A stretch of DNA of 64,000 nucleotides from Polytrichum commune. Lineage: Eukaryota; Streptophyta; Polytrichopsida; Polytrichales; Polytrichaceae. The DNA is taken from NCBI GenBank assembly GCA_950295325.1, contig OX485806.1, forward strand, positions 45,937,169 to 46,001,168. The letters run 5' to 3'. Shown here in pieces: positions 19,776-30,670 of this stretch (its first letter is position 1; each line of letters begins with the position of its first letter). The notes under the pieces are model-generated. The model was not told the origin of the DNA. It saw nothing but the letters and a program-made list of their open reading frames with translations, and ran no database searches. Both the position numbers and the translations under genes were made by a program.

Positions 19776-22700
19776 CCGTGTCGCCACCAAGGACTTGCTC
19801 TAGTGAGAAGTTTTTAATCCACTCCCCAACTTGGCCATCATTCTCCTCACCCGATGTGAAAACAGGGATTCCTTGGCTTAACTGCTCATAGGAGGAATCG
19901 TGTTTGGTTCCTCTAGACTGAATTGGAGCATGAGAACCAGAGTCATATGTAGGACTAGGCGCATGTGGGCTCTTACATTCTGGCTCTGGAGGGGGGTTCA
20001 TCTTCTTCTTCCCCCTCTTGTTAGTCTTTTCCAGAGAGTTGTGGAGTTTTGCCATCTCTTTCTGGGCCGCTTTCTCCTCAGCTTCCTTCACCTTAAGCGC
20101 TTTCTTCCTATCTTCTTCTAGACGTCGCGAGAGGGCCTTTGCCCTCTCGTGCTCGTCTTCGATGCCCTGTAAATCAACCATCTCAACACCAGACTCTCCA
20201 ACTGCCTCCCTTGACTTCCTAAGTTCATTTTCGAAGGAAGGAGTGAAACTAGGAGCACAGTCGAGGTACCATCCACCTCCTGTAAGATGTGAGGTTGACC
20301 ACGTCCGCTGTTGATTTGCTGAGAACATGCACGTTGAGTTCGACCTGTCAAGCCATGCAGAAAGAAATATGGGGAGATCTTCTTTTGTTATTGCTCCTTT
20401 TGCAAGGAGCTCGTACTTGAAATATCTGCAGGCAAGAAACAAGTCATCATTACATACATTGCAATCGAAATACCTGTGATTTGGAAAACCAAATCAGTAT
20501 GCCAAATATAATAACTGCAGTAGTTAAAGGAGAACCAACCGAAAGAGTACCCTTCGAACAATTAAGTCAGTTCCGTTGAAGCCCACAAATTTGATAGTTT
20601 TGTTAAAAGCCTCTTGACCTCTGAAGAAGGTGGGGAACGCATTGTCCCATAATTTCATTCTACAGTCCTCGATGTATGCAGCCAAGGTCAAAGGCTCGCT
20701 GGGTATTTCAAAGTTGATTGCTAGTCTGTCTTGGCGCAAAGTGTCTTCAAATATAATGGAAGCCTGATCGGATATCTGTAGAAAAATAGTGAGCAAGGCC
20801 GACAACAAGGATGAGAACAAAATTGAGCCATGTATGGAAATTAGAGTAAGAAAGACCGAGAAGAAGACCAAGAGAAAGACCGAATTAATGTAAAAGCTCA
20901 AATCAGGGAAACAGATCTAAAGAGTATATAAGGGGTTATGTACTCACTCCTGCCCAAAAACATGCCTTGGCCAAGAATGCATGCAATTTCTCCTCGTTGG
21001 TGGGCTTGGTTGGGAGTTTGCGTGCCTCACGTGTTGATGCAGAGGAATTGAAATATTCCAACCATTTGATTTTTGAAGCGGGTGATGCTTTTGCAGTAGC
21101 GATCAACTGCAATTTCTCTAAGTTGAGCTCCGGTGTAATTGAGTTAAGAGTGTAGTGACGCGCAATCTGTGAAACATAGAGTAATATATTAGACTCAAGG
21201 AGTTCATTGAATTAATTGTAGAGTGAAAAACGGGCCTTAAAATAGTGGACATACCTCTCCAAGCCAACCCTCTGTCAACTCTGGGTTTGCCACACAAACT
21301 AGTTTTGACATTTTTTTATGAAGTGCCTCGGCTCTCTTTGAAGCAGCGACCTCTCCATCCGTTTGTTCAACAAGTTGACGAACACCCTCATCTGCAGCAA
21401 GTCCCAGTTCGTGCTGCAAAGGGATTACATTAGTTAGTTTGTCATGAAGAAGATGGATTAGGAAAGGCGCATACATATGAAATATCGATTGCCAGACATA
21501 GTGTAGAACCTATGTCTCGGTCCCAAGAATGAACTGTTGAATTCTAGCCAAAATAAAAGACAACACAGGAGCCGACTAGCTTAGTCTTGAACCAAATCTC
21601 AGAACCCAAGCTTCGGACAAAAAAGAAGCTAAACTCAAGTGATAAGTTAGCCAACAGTGGTTGTCAGGGTAGTTATTCTGTTATGTCAGCAAAGTCATAT
21701 AGACAAAGAAATATAGACAAAGAATAGAGCAGCAACATGCTTAATGTGAAATAAAATTAAAGAAAAAAAACGAGGGAATAAATCATTCAGAGTGAGTACT
21801 ATAGAGATTATACCTGGAAGATGAAGTTCGTAAAAACATGTAGATTTAATGAATACCACGTCTTCTTAGCATTTTGAGATTTCTTGCACCTTTTAATGTT
21901 AGCTGGAGTCAATATCTCTTGGTACTGTTCGAGCGGCATAAGTCCATACTTCTGCACCCTAAATAGAGTGTGAATTGTGTTGGTCTTGACGTGAAAGTCT
22001 TCAGTATGTCTACAAGTAACAATCATAGAGTGAAGATAGGCAAATTAAAATATATGTATATTTAAAGTACTCTACATATATGAAAATATTAAGTAATGAA
22101 AACTTACTTGTTGATGTTAGGCATAACTTGCATAACAACACCAGTTTTACCCTTCGTGTCAAGGAGGATGCTATCCACCGAAAAATGCCAGGCCTCTTCT
22201 GTTTTGTGAAGTCTTTGAATATGATTGAGCCAAGCCTGCCGCCTATGGTTCCCGTCACAAACAAAGAACATCAAGTTCTTAAAACTGGCTAACTCCGGAA
22301 CGGATAGAAGAAAGGAGTTGAATTCTTCATTTTTGGCACTCCAAATAGGACCCCACGATGCCTTATGCGCTTTAGTCACCTCATGTGTTTTGCCTTCTTC
22401 ATCCGTTATAGTGACATAAAATACTGAGGCACCCTCTCTATACCCATGGACAAACTCCTGCTCCAATTTAGCAAGATCACTTGAGAGAGTTGGCCTCACC
22501 ATAGGCATGGCCAACATTTTGCACAAGGGAATATGGAACCTTGAGGAACTCAGGGGTTCGACTCTCAGTGGAGAAATCGTGGCAACGGAGTTAAGTTTGT
22601 GTCGGGTCCTGATATCATCTTCATCACCTTCATATGGATCTCTATCTCCAAGCCCCTCTTCATCCTCATCCTGCCCCTCTTCGGAATTGTCCACAGAAAC

Positions 22701-22913
22701 CTGAGAAACACCAGGAACAACATCCTTTGCGTTGTTCTCTACCTGCAGGAGACGGCAGGCTCGATACATTCTATGATCAAACCAGTTATACAGTGTATAA
22801 CAACATTTCAATAAAATTCAGGCAGTCATTGCTAAACAAACGCAAAATGTATACCAAGACACACATATAATTTCAAAACAACCTTAGGATACTAACCAAT
22901 AGGCCCTCAATGT

Positions 22914-24275
22914 AAGTATGTCGGCACCGAGACAGACCACATCAAATCAATTCAGACCCACCCCGTAAGTATCTCGGGACCGAGACATCCAATTAGTTTC
23001 CAAGCAACCTTCTTCAAACAACATTTTGACCTTAATCACCTAGCAAGAATCATCCACACTAAAATGAATTATGACTAATTCAGACCAGTCAAGACTAATT
23101 CAGACAACTGCAGTGCATTCGTCATTCGAAACTAAACTGATTTCAGTGCTCTTTATAACCTATCCTATCAGAAACTAATTCTGAAATTAAACCCTCCTTT
23201 TAGGTGTCTCGGGACCGAGACACACAATAAGTTCCAAAGCAGCCTCTTGAAACAACATTTTGACCCTAATCACCTAGCCAGAAACATCCACACTAAAATC
23301 AATTATCACTAATTAAGACCACTCAAGAGTAATTCAGACAACTGCAGTGCATGAGGCATTCGAAACTAAACTGATTTCAGTGCTCTCAATAACCTATCCT
23401 ATCATATACTAATTCTGAAATCAGAGCCTCCCTGTAAGTGTCTCGGGACCGAGACACACAATAAGTTTCAAAGCAGCCTCTAAAAACAACAGTTTGACCC
23501 TAATCCCTTAGCCAGAATAATCCACACTAAAATCAATTATGACTCATTCAGACTAGTGAAGAGTAATTCACACAACTGTAGTGCTTGATGCATTCGAAAC
23601 TAAAGTCATTTCAGTTCTTTGAATTACCTATCAAATCCCAAACTAATTCTGAAATCAGACCCTCCCTATAAACTGATTTCAGTGCTCTTAATAACCTATC
23701 CTATCAGAAACTAATTCTGAACAAAAACCCTCCCTATAAGTGTCTCGGGACCGAGACACATAATAAGTTTCAAGCAGCCTCTTGAAACAACATTTTGATC
23801 CTAATCACCTAGCCAGAAACATCCACACTAAAATCAATTATGACTAATTCAGACCAGTCAAGAGTAATTCAGACAACTTCAGTGCATTCGGCATTCGATA
23901 CTAAATTCACTTCAGTTCTTGGAATTACCTATCATATCCCAAACTAAATCTGAAAGCAGACCCTCCCTGAGAGTATCTCGGGACCGAGACACACAATAAT
24001 TTTCAAAACAGCCTCTTCAAACAACAGTTTGACCCTAATCCCTTAGCCAGAATCATCCAAACTAAACTCAATTATAACCTATTCAGACCACTTCAGACTA
24101 ATTCAGACCACATCAATGCTTGCGGCAATCCTGACAGCGTGAAATCCACATACTTCCTACTCAATCCCTAAAACCCAATACCCTAATAAAACCTAATACC
24201 CCCAATAAGACTACCATTGCAAGCATCCCTCAATATAGCGAACATTGCCTACAAGTATGTCTCGGTCCCGAGACT
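22914..24275. repeat. Intronic array of TGTCTCGG-NN-CCGAGACA near-palindromes
   Basis: Units of about 233 bp (spacings about 233, 234, 302, 233 and 284 bp) each contain the 18-bp motif TGTCTCGGGACCGAGACA or a one-base variant: 22970-22987, 23205-23222, 23439-23456, 23741-23758, 23974-23991, and 24258-24275 with TC at the centre. A degenerate seventh lies at 22914-22934 and another at about 21503. Unit flanks (CCTCCCTATAAG before; CACAATAAGTTTCAAAGCAGCCTC after) also repeat but have diverged more than the motif itself. The array sits in the intron between exons 24688-24560 and 22742-22108 of the ParB-methyltransferase gene. Confidence 0.9.
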
Positions 24276-25359
24276 TCAAGAACGACTAAATCGCCCTCAC
24301 CATCAACATAAGGCAGAATTGACATGGATTCCGCAAATCTCCCTCTCGGCACCCATATGCATAAACAAGCTCAGAAAACAAAACAAACCAGCACTGATGG
24401 ACTCTTTGGGTTGGTCCTTTATCGTCCATACAATGGCTAGTGAGCCTTACAATCCAGGTAATTTTGGGTCACACCTTTCATCTTCAAATCCTGCACGAGA
24501 AAACAGATTCAAGGATTGCACGAATGATCCACATTAGAATTCGGTGTGGGCAAGCCTACCTCTTCCCCGAAGTGCCTCTCCTCATTATCCATGCTGCCTT
24601 CACAAAGATCTACAACATCAGCGTCGCCATCGAATTCTCCTATGCTTAACTCAGCAACCTCAGCGTCCCGATCGAAATCTCCTATGCTCTGTTAAGTGGA
24701 TATATCATGTGCTCCTTAGCTATGAAGTTGGCCTCATAAACTGTTGGCATTGGAAATAAACATTACCCTTGACCCAAAACCCTAAAATTCACCAATTGAG
24801 AACAGTCTTCACAAACCTGCTCCTCACTATGAACTGATGTTGAGGCACTCGAGGCTGCACCAGGTTGAAGCTGTGTCTACGTCACTCCCTGTCCCAGATG
24901 CCCAAACGTAATCCAAGTTACATCCTATCACCAAAAATATAAAAACCAACATAAAGGGTAGCTATTGGGTCTCAACTGTTCTAATTATCCTTGAGAGTGG
25001 TTCACATTACGTTTTTAAAGAAAACAATATCATGAGGATTTTTGATAAACAACACCTCACTGCCCCCTTTGTCTTCTGGGTTGTCTTCCTCCGTTACTGG
25101 AAATAAAACGATGGGAGCTACCGCTTCAACATCAAACGTCTTTTCCCCTTTGGAACCTCTACTTGTACCCTTAGAAGAAGTAACCCCTCTTCTACCCATT
25201 GTTGTCCGCAAGTTGTACGGCGTCCCTAAGCTTTCTCATGATTCTAACCTTTGCCTTCTCTCAATTCGCCTCTGTTTCTCACTATTCCTCCTTCCTTCTC
25301 GTTCTGCTCTTGCTCTCGACCTAGTGTTCATCTCTAACAAACATCTGAAGCAAACAGAT

Positions 25360-25705
25360 CTTATATATCATTTTCAAGTCTGTCAGAATTAACATCTATG
25401 CGCCATCGTTATGTTCACATTTTCTTGTATTTAGATAGTTAATCTGCAGTTACTTAAATTGATCCTTTGTTAATCCACACAACATTAATACACTACAAAA
25501 GGCGGCGCTAAATCCTTTTCTACATAATCGTATCCTTCCATGTCAGATAATTCGTGGTGATAAAGGGATGACTACTATTGCAGTACATTCTATTCATACA
25601 TGAAACAGGTTGTCCAGAATTTACATAAATAACTATTGACTATTAATTGATCTATCAGGTTATCAAATATTCGGGCATTGCTGTCTACCCTAGGTGTATA
25701 TAATA
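25360..25705. promoter_or_regulatory. Divergent promoter region of the inner MULE
   Basis: A TATA-like ATATATAAGATC reads leftwards at about 25361-25373, about 30 bp before an ATG (about 25335) opening a basic peptide (MNTRSRARAERE) of the methyltransferase gene. A TATA-like GTATATAATACC reads rightwards at about 25696-25707, about 50 bp before the ATG at 25757. The two lie roughly 330 bp apart with no coding sequence between. The promoter assignment rests only on these boxes and on gene orientation. Confidence 0.5.
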
Positions 25706-25756
25706 CCTGATTACTTGTACCCATTCTTTCATCTCATCTCATCATATTCTTCTCCA

Positions 25757-26185
25757 ATGGGTACTGACTCAAGTCTCCCGAGCCTTGCTCCTTTAGGTGC
25801 TCCTAGTGCATCACAAATCCACACCACATCGTCGATTGATGGTTTTCCAGACGTCAACAACATGAAGATTCTAAACCCACCTTACTGCTCAGTAACTCCG
25901 GCGGTCGCAGTTCAGAGTCCACATCCCCGGACTCCATCTTTGCAGACGGATGTTGCAACGCTGATAGAGGACAAGTCTACTTTACAGACTCATGCCTATT
26001 CTAGAGTAGGGGTTATTAAACCGGGCACTTACTCTAGATCTCTATTAAGGAGTGCCCCACGTCCCCAAGGTCAGGGAATCGGTTGCGCAGGATGCACTGC
26101 AGTTCATAGTTTAGGGATTGACCATTGTCATAAACATGACGGTGACAAAAATGGCAAAGGGCCCCATAAGCGTCTTCGTCGTTAA
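25757..26185 (+). CDS. Small Cys/His protein or first exon of the inner transposase
   Basis: A 142-codon frame starts MGTDSSLPSLAPLGAP, 50 bp after a TATA-like box, and ends TAA at 26185. It is Ser/Thr/Pro-rich, with a C-terminal CAGCTAVHSLGIDHCHKHDG cluster that could bind one zinc ion, then a basic tail GPHKRLRR like a nuclear localisation signal. It resembles no family I know. It may be a separate small protein of the element or a 5' exon upstream of the transposase start at 26573, with the AT-rich stretch 26186-26572 as intron. I saw no counterpart upstream of the outer transposase. Confidence 0.5.
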   Translation: MGTDSSLPSLAPLGAPSASQIHTTSSIDGFPDVNNMKILNPPYCSVTPAVAVQSPHPRTPSLQTDVATLIEDKSTLQTHAYSRVGVIKPGTYSRSLLRSAPRPQGQGIGCAGCTAVHSLGIDHCHKHDGDKNGKGPHKRLRR

Positions 26186-26572
26186 TCACAATGTAGCATT
26201 CTAATATTATTGCCGAGCTACTATCATGCTCTCCACATTATTCTTGGCGGCCGTCATTCTTATGACTTTATTTGCCAATATATATTATAATCATCAATGT
26301 TTAGAATGTATGCCTGTTCTTGGATTATACTATTTGATATGGATGCCTTTTATAGGATTCTACTATTCGTCTTCTTACCTATCTCGGACTTGCATTCAAA
26401 ATTGGGTTTTCAGCCGTCTTTCATCTTTCTCTGCATGACTCTCTATTAACTTCTGAAATTCCGCTTGCTGGTACATAAATTACCAGTTTGCACAGTAATT
26501 TCTTTCCTGTTATATATTCTCGCCATTTCAATGTTCAGAATACTTGTTTTGTTCAGAGTTCACTGGTTTACT

Positions 26573-29500
26573 ATGGCCCTGCTTCGTGCTGAACCTCATT
26601 CTGTTCCGGTCCTCTTTCCATTAGGTGAAGACGGTCATGCTATAGTCACTTGTGCAACATTGAATTTGAGGTTTCAGTATCGTGAGGTCACTATCTTTGT
26701 CGAAGAAGAAGTTTTTGACGATCATACCGGTCTAGTTTCACATGCAATTCGTCAATCTAGGGTAGAGAATGACTTCGGTGCGTTCTGGTTGCTGATGCCT
26801 GGAAAATATCGTGTATATGGAGTCTCAGAGTCTATGTTAGAGTGTTCGACTGAACTTCTAACACCTAAGGAGTCGTCCACTGTTAGCGTTGAGAGACCGG
26901 TGCTGGCTAGGGTCAAAATTGAACCCGGTCTAAATACAATATATGAGTTGAGTGATGATTCCGACGGCGATGTTGAATTCCTAAAATCAGAGAGGAAAGT
27001 CCCAGCTTCGCTCTCTCCACAAGTAGTTCGCAAGGAAACAACTCTTCCTGTTAGTCCGTATCGTAATCCTGTTCAGGCCAATGTTGTGACAAGTCATGTT
27101 GTCAGTATCATTCATTCATTGATTCGCCTTGGAGCTCGTAAGCAGTCCAAAAGTGTGTTATCTCGTATTAACTTTGATGCGATCAGACTCTAGCAGGTTG
27201 AATACCTTCCCCCTCGTTACGATGGGGACGTTATCTTCAAGTTTCCACCTTTAGGTGACCATGGCCAGAATACAAAGGCCAAGCTGCTTCGTGGAATGGA
27301 TAGAAGGTACAATGGCCATGCTTGGTCTCGTACAATTACAACCAATATTCAGAATGATCTCAAGCTTTTGTTTCGTACATCTTCTTGTTTGGGGCACCTC
27401 CGTTGCGACAATCCTGCTTGTGAGTATCTTCAGCGAGACCACAGGACTTCCCAAGTGAATGAAACAGAGTGGGAAGGATTATCTGAGAAATTGTTTGAAG
27501 TAGGGTCCAAGCCTCCAACTGGTTCGACCGTTGTTTGCAAATCCTGTAACGTCCTTCCAACCTGCGTTGTTGTGTGCACTGCCAAGATCTAATATGTAAG
27601 TGGGACACCTCACATGACGAGGGCTTGTGTGCACTTGGGATCTCACGACCATCCCGTCAAGTCAGGTGATCATCGAGACTTCATCGATTTGACAGACAGC
27701 TTGATTGGGGATCAAGTCGAACGCACCCCATCAGCCACTCGCTCCGCTATTGTGCTTGAAACTACAAAGGAAGTACTGGGCCCACTCCTCCTTGCTAAAG
27801 AAGGCGAACCACAAAAGATATTGGAGTTGGACGAGCTGCAAGTTATTTTCGATCGGTGTAAGCACCTCACCTCGCCCAACATTTGTAACGCAGTCACCAC
27901 GTTCAGGACTATGCGTCGTTTTGGAGTCATGGACAGTATTACCAAGTTACGCGGTGCTAGCAATTGGAGGTTCGTGTAGCAGAATAGGTTTCCAGGGCAA
28001 GGAGCGGACATGGACAAGGTCTTTGTCTTCAAGATGTCTGAAGTTGGACCGGGCAGCGGAGTCGACCTGGTCAAACGAATGCAATCCGGTGGTGATCTGG
28101 AGAACTCTTGGATAATGTTTGACCATGTCAAACGGGTCAGGTCGTGGACGACAATGGCTTGCCATGTGTACGATTCCACATATTGCCGTGTCATGACCAT
28201 CGCAGTATGCGACATGCAGTCTGAAGATGTTGCAGCCCAGTCAGTCGTATGGAAGAACCTGAACGCTCTCATGGCTCAACATGGAGTGGACAAAGTCAAT
28301 TTTAAAGGTTTCATGGCCGACAGTGCCCAAGCGAACTGGAATGCTGTTCGAATCATATACGGAAGTGGAGATGCGTCTGAGAAGATGGTGGACAGAGAGA
28401 GGACTTGTGTTTTCCATTGGACGCAGTCCTTGGAGAAACATACCAAGGCCGATATCCGTCAAGACATGCAATATCAGCATCGAATACTATGCCAACAATA
28501 CAAGAATGCGAAATCGATGGCGGAGGCCGAGACAAAGTTTCTGGCAATTCGAGCATTGTGGATGTCATCCGGTGCAGCAATTGAACAAACTCTTTCTCGA
28601 CTGGAGCTCTGGCTGGCATTCTGGCATTTCCGTTACCGCCAATGGGGTGGATTTATGGAGTTGGTAAGTCTATACTTGCCAAACCTTTCCTGTATAGTTC
28701 ACTCTTATGGTTCAACTACATTGATTCCATCCTTATTCTAATTCGGACTGTATGGGCATTGCAGGATCTAAGTGAAGCTGAACTAGCGGAAATGCCATCT
28801 TGTAACCTTGCTGAATCTATCCATAACAAGTGGAAGCAACAATCTGGCGATCGAGGCAGCGACCTTTATGTGGCAACAGTCGACGACTTTGTGCGTGTTT
28901 TCATGCAGTGCTCAGCATATTCCCAATTCCTAAATGGAGACAACCCTGGAACTGGACCCTCGAAGGAGGAATTGAAGTTGAGGCGTGCTCAAAGGTCAGC
29001 CGCAAAAACAGGAATATCTAAACCTCTGCACGAGGCCATCTTGAAGATGCTTGGCGGTGACGAGTGGTGCACCAGGACTCCCCACCTCGAAGGGGAAGAG
29101 GTATTTGTTTCTCTGAAGCGTAAACCAGACATTGCTTTCGGTGACGAACGTGAATCCCACAGGCCAGACAAAATCAGTATATCCCGACCACGCGTCCAAA
29201 CCAGATCTACCCGACTTAACGATTCTCCTTCTCCTCTGACAATTCCAGATTCTCCCACAACTCCAGATGAAGAGCAGCCGCAACTTCCAACACACGACGC
29301 TCCGCAGCAGGTGGATCGGCACCACGTCACCGCGATTGAGGAGACATTATGCAACCCTGCCCAGTGGCACATCGCACGGCTTTCTAAGACATCTGCGAAG
29401 GCTTGCTTTGCTCTACAAGCAATCACCAAGAAGAAGTGCGTCGCTCGGATTGTACAAGACGGGAAGAGCACCGCTGCACCTACCTACTCGGGCCTCATGG

Positions 29501-30213
29501 ATAACTATCGGAAGAAGAGATTGGACCCTCAAGACTTATTTTTCTGCAATGACGACATTGAGAGATGCGTTAAGGGTACAAAAAGGAGATGGGTGGTCTC
29601 AGTCCCGAACGTTCCGGAGGTATGGCCGGTTAAGTTGGGGACCAACTTAACATGCAAAGAGATCCTCTCTTTAGAAAACGCAGGCTTTAGACTGCCCCAG
29701 CGGAAGGAGATGACACCTTCCAGAATTTTTCAGGACCACCCGTTACCTTTGGACTTGGCAAGCTACACGACACCTGCATATCCCGATGAGTTTCCCACCC
29801 GGCGTTCAGGGAAGTTGATTAGGCGCAACAAGAAGGCCCCGTCAACAAAACACGCCAATAATTGTGCCTCAGCCCTATCACTGAAAGCCAAAGTACACAA
29901 ATTGTGCATGCTTCCAGCCCCTGCCTTAGGATGCATCGTCTCGTTGGATTCCGGCACGCCCCCAAAGGTTCAGCAATACTACTTGACGATTTCGCAGTTG
30001 CCAGCATGCACTTGTCCTAACTTCAAGGAGATGGCGACTAAAGCAATTGGAAAAAGGGGTCAATGGGCCAACTGTAAGCATTTGTACTATTTGTTTACTG
30101 TAGTGTGTGGTTTGGACTCAGATTCAGATACGTTCATTCATGCAGCTAGTTTTAGCTTCAACGAAGTGAAGCGAGTTTTGGAGGCTGGTTTATTGAAGTA
30201 CCTTGACTCTTAG
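26573..30213 (+). pseudogene. MULE-like transposase with SWIM finger, inner copy
   Basis: Exon 1 (26573-28663) starts MALLRAEPHSVPVLFP. It carries an N-terminal domain shared with the outer copy, then Cys/His motifs (GHLRCDNPACEYL; VVCKSCNVLPTC; TRACVHLGSHDHPV) and the DDE core: CHVYDSTYC (Asp 1), GFMADSAQANWNAVR (Asp 2) and RTCVFHW (C..H pair typical of MULEs). Exon 2 (28765-30213, after a 101-bp GTAAGT...TTGCAG intron) is fully open. It ends with a SWIM-type finger, CTCPNFKEMATKAIG..WANCKH (CxCxnCxH), and runs to TAG 30213. The whole would be roughly 1,180 residues. Three in-frame stops in exon 1 (27192, 27591, 27978) replace Glu, Tyr and Gln positions of the relative, so it is inactive unless bypassed. 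Confidence 0.9.
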
Positions 30214-30630
30214 AGTTTTCTGTTTCTTTAAAGAAATATATGTATGCAAGATTTTTTATAATCATGATGTAGTGAGACTAAAAGGGCCACTACAAGACAT
30301 TTGACGCACCACATGTATTTCTCTTTTCCAAAGTTGCGTGACCTTTTTGGAGTACCACTAATTCTCCTTGTACTGAAACAGTACGTGTTTGACTTGAGAC
30401 AAACCCATATTTATTACTGATATTAGTTCCAAATGTTCAATTTAAGCCCCTACACCATATTTTTCACTGATACTATAACATTTTTTCCTATATCATAGCC
30501 CTTAATTGTCCACGGTCATAGGTCCCACTGTTCACTAAGTTTAGAAAAAAAATTACTTAAAATACATTTAGTCCACATATACCCTAAACTTACTACTTAA
30601 AATAACATTTTAATCAAAATATCGCGGAAG

Positions 30631-30670
30631 TTACCGCTCACCGCTCACCGCTCGCAAAATAACTTCGTCC
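30631..30670 (-). repeat. Right TIR of inner MULE
   Basis: Read on the minus strand from 30670 it begins GGACGAAGTTATTTTGCGAG and continues with GCGGTGAGCGGTGAGCGGTAA, matching the left end 14538-14577 at about 35 of 40 positions. Further in, at about 30510-30525, the subterminal CCTATGACCGTGG is the counterpart of CCTATGACCGCGG at the left end. Confidence 0.9.

Larger units (their letters stand above)
15978..25335 (-). pseudogene. ParB-like / amino-methyltransferase fusion gene, inner MULE copy
   Basis: Exons inferred on the minus strand: about 25335-25002 (basic N-terminus, uncertain), 24876-24817, 24688-24560 (acidic), 22742-22108 (ParB-like: IPLCKMLAMPMVRPTLSSD, MFFVCDGNHRRQAW), 22009-21814, 21413-21255, 21166-20948, 20775-20540, 20425-about 19776 (WYLDCAPSF, then a Lys/Glu coiled coil from MVDLQGIEDEHERAKA), about 17455-17116, 16952-16679, 16570-16366 and 16305-15978. 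The last four form a class-beta amino-methyltransferase: VDLILTDLPEG at the motif IV position, LQDDGAIILF, then PREKSLALIQML..SSPGDIVLDCSTATG (motifs X and I) and ACRNVNRHIAALEDD (motif II). DPPY is DLPE. A gypsy insertion and deletion removed the sequence between 19776 and 17455. Junction phases agree across copies. Confidence 0.85.
14538..30670. mobile_element. Complete 16.1-kb MULE (inner copy) with transposase and ParB-methyltransferase
   Basis: The element is bounded by terminal inverted repeats of about 40 bp (left GGGAAAAGCTATTTTGCGAG, right on the minus strand GGACGAAGTTATTTTGCGAG, then GCGGTGAGCGGT repeats) and a 10-bp target duplication. Inside, the left half carries the ParB-methyltransferase gene on minus (25335-15978) and the right half carries the transposase on plus (26573-30213). 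They are transcribed divergently from about 25.4-25.7 kb. A 5'-truncated gypsy element with LTR (about 17455-19775) has destroyed part of the methyltransferase gene. At more than 16 kb it is far larger than usual MULEs (about 3-8 kb). It is inserted in the homologous gene of an older relative. Confidence 0.9.

Noticed and set aside
22599..22870. Plus-strand Ser/Pro-rich frames opposite the acidic exon
   Set aside because: They are antisense shadows of the acidic stretch of the ParB-methyltransferase exon (22742-22108).
26226..26438. Membrane-like 70-codon frame between the small Cys/His frame and the transposase
   Set aside because: Its hydrophobicity comes from T-rich codons of a likely intron or leader, with no conserved counterpart.
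14538..30670. Bacterial or phage contamination because of ParB and methyltransferase domains
   Set aside because: The gene has GT-AG introns with conserved phases in three copies, sits between plant-type TIRs and target duplications, and is interrupted by plant retroelements. It is nuclear plant DNA.
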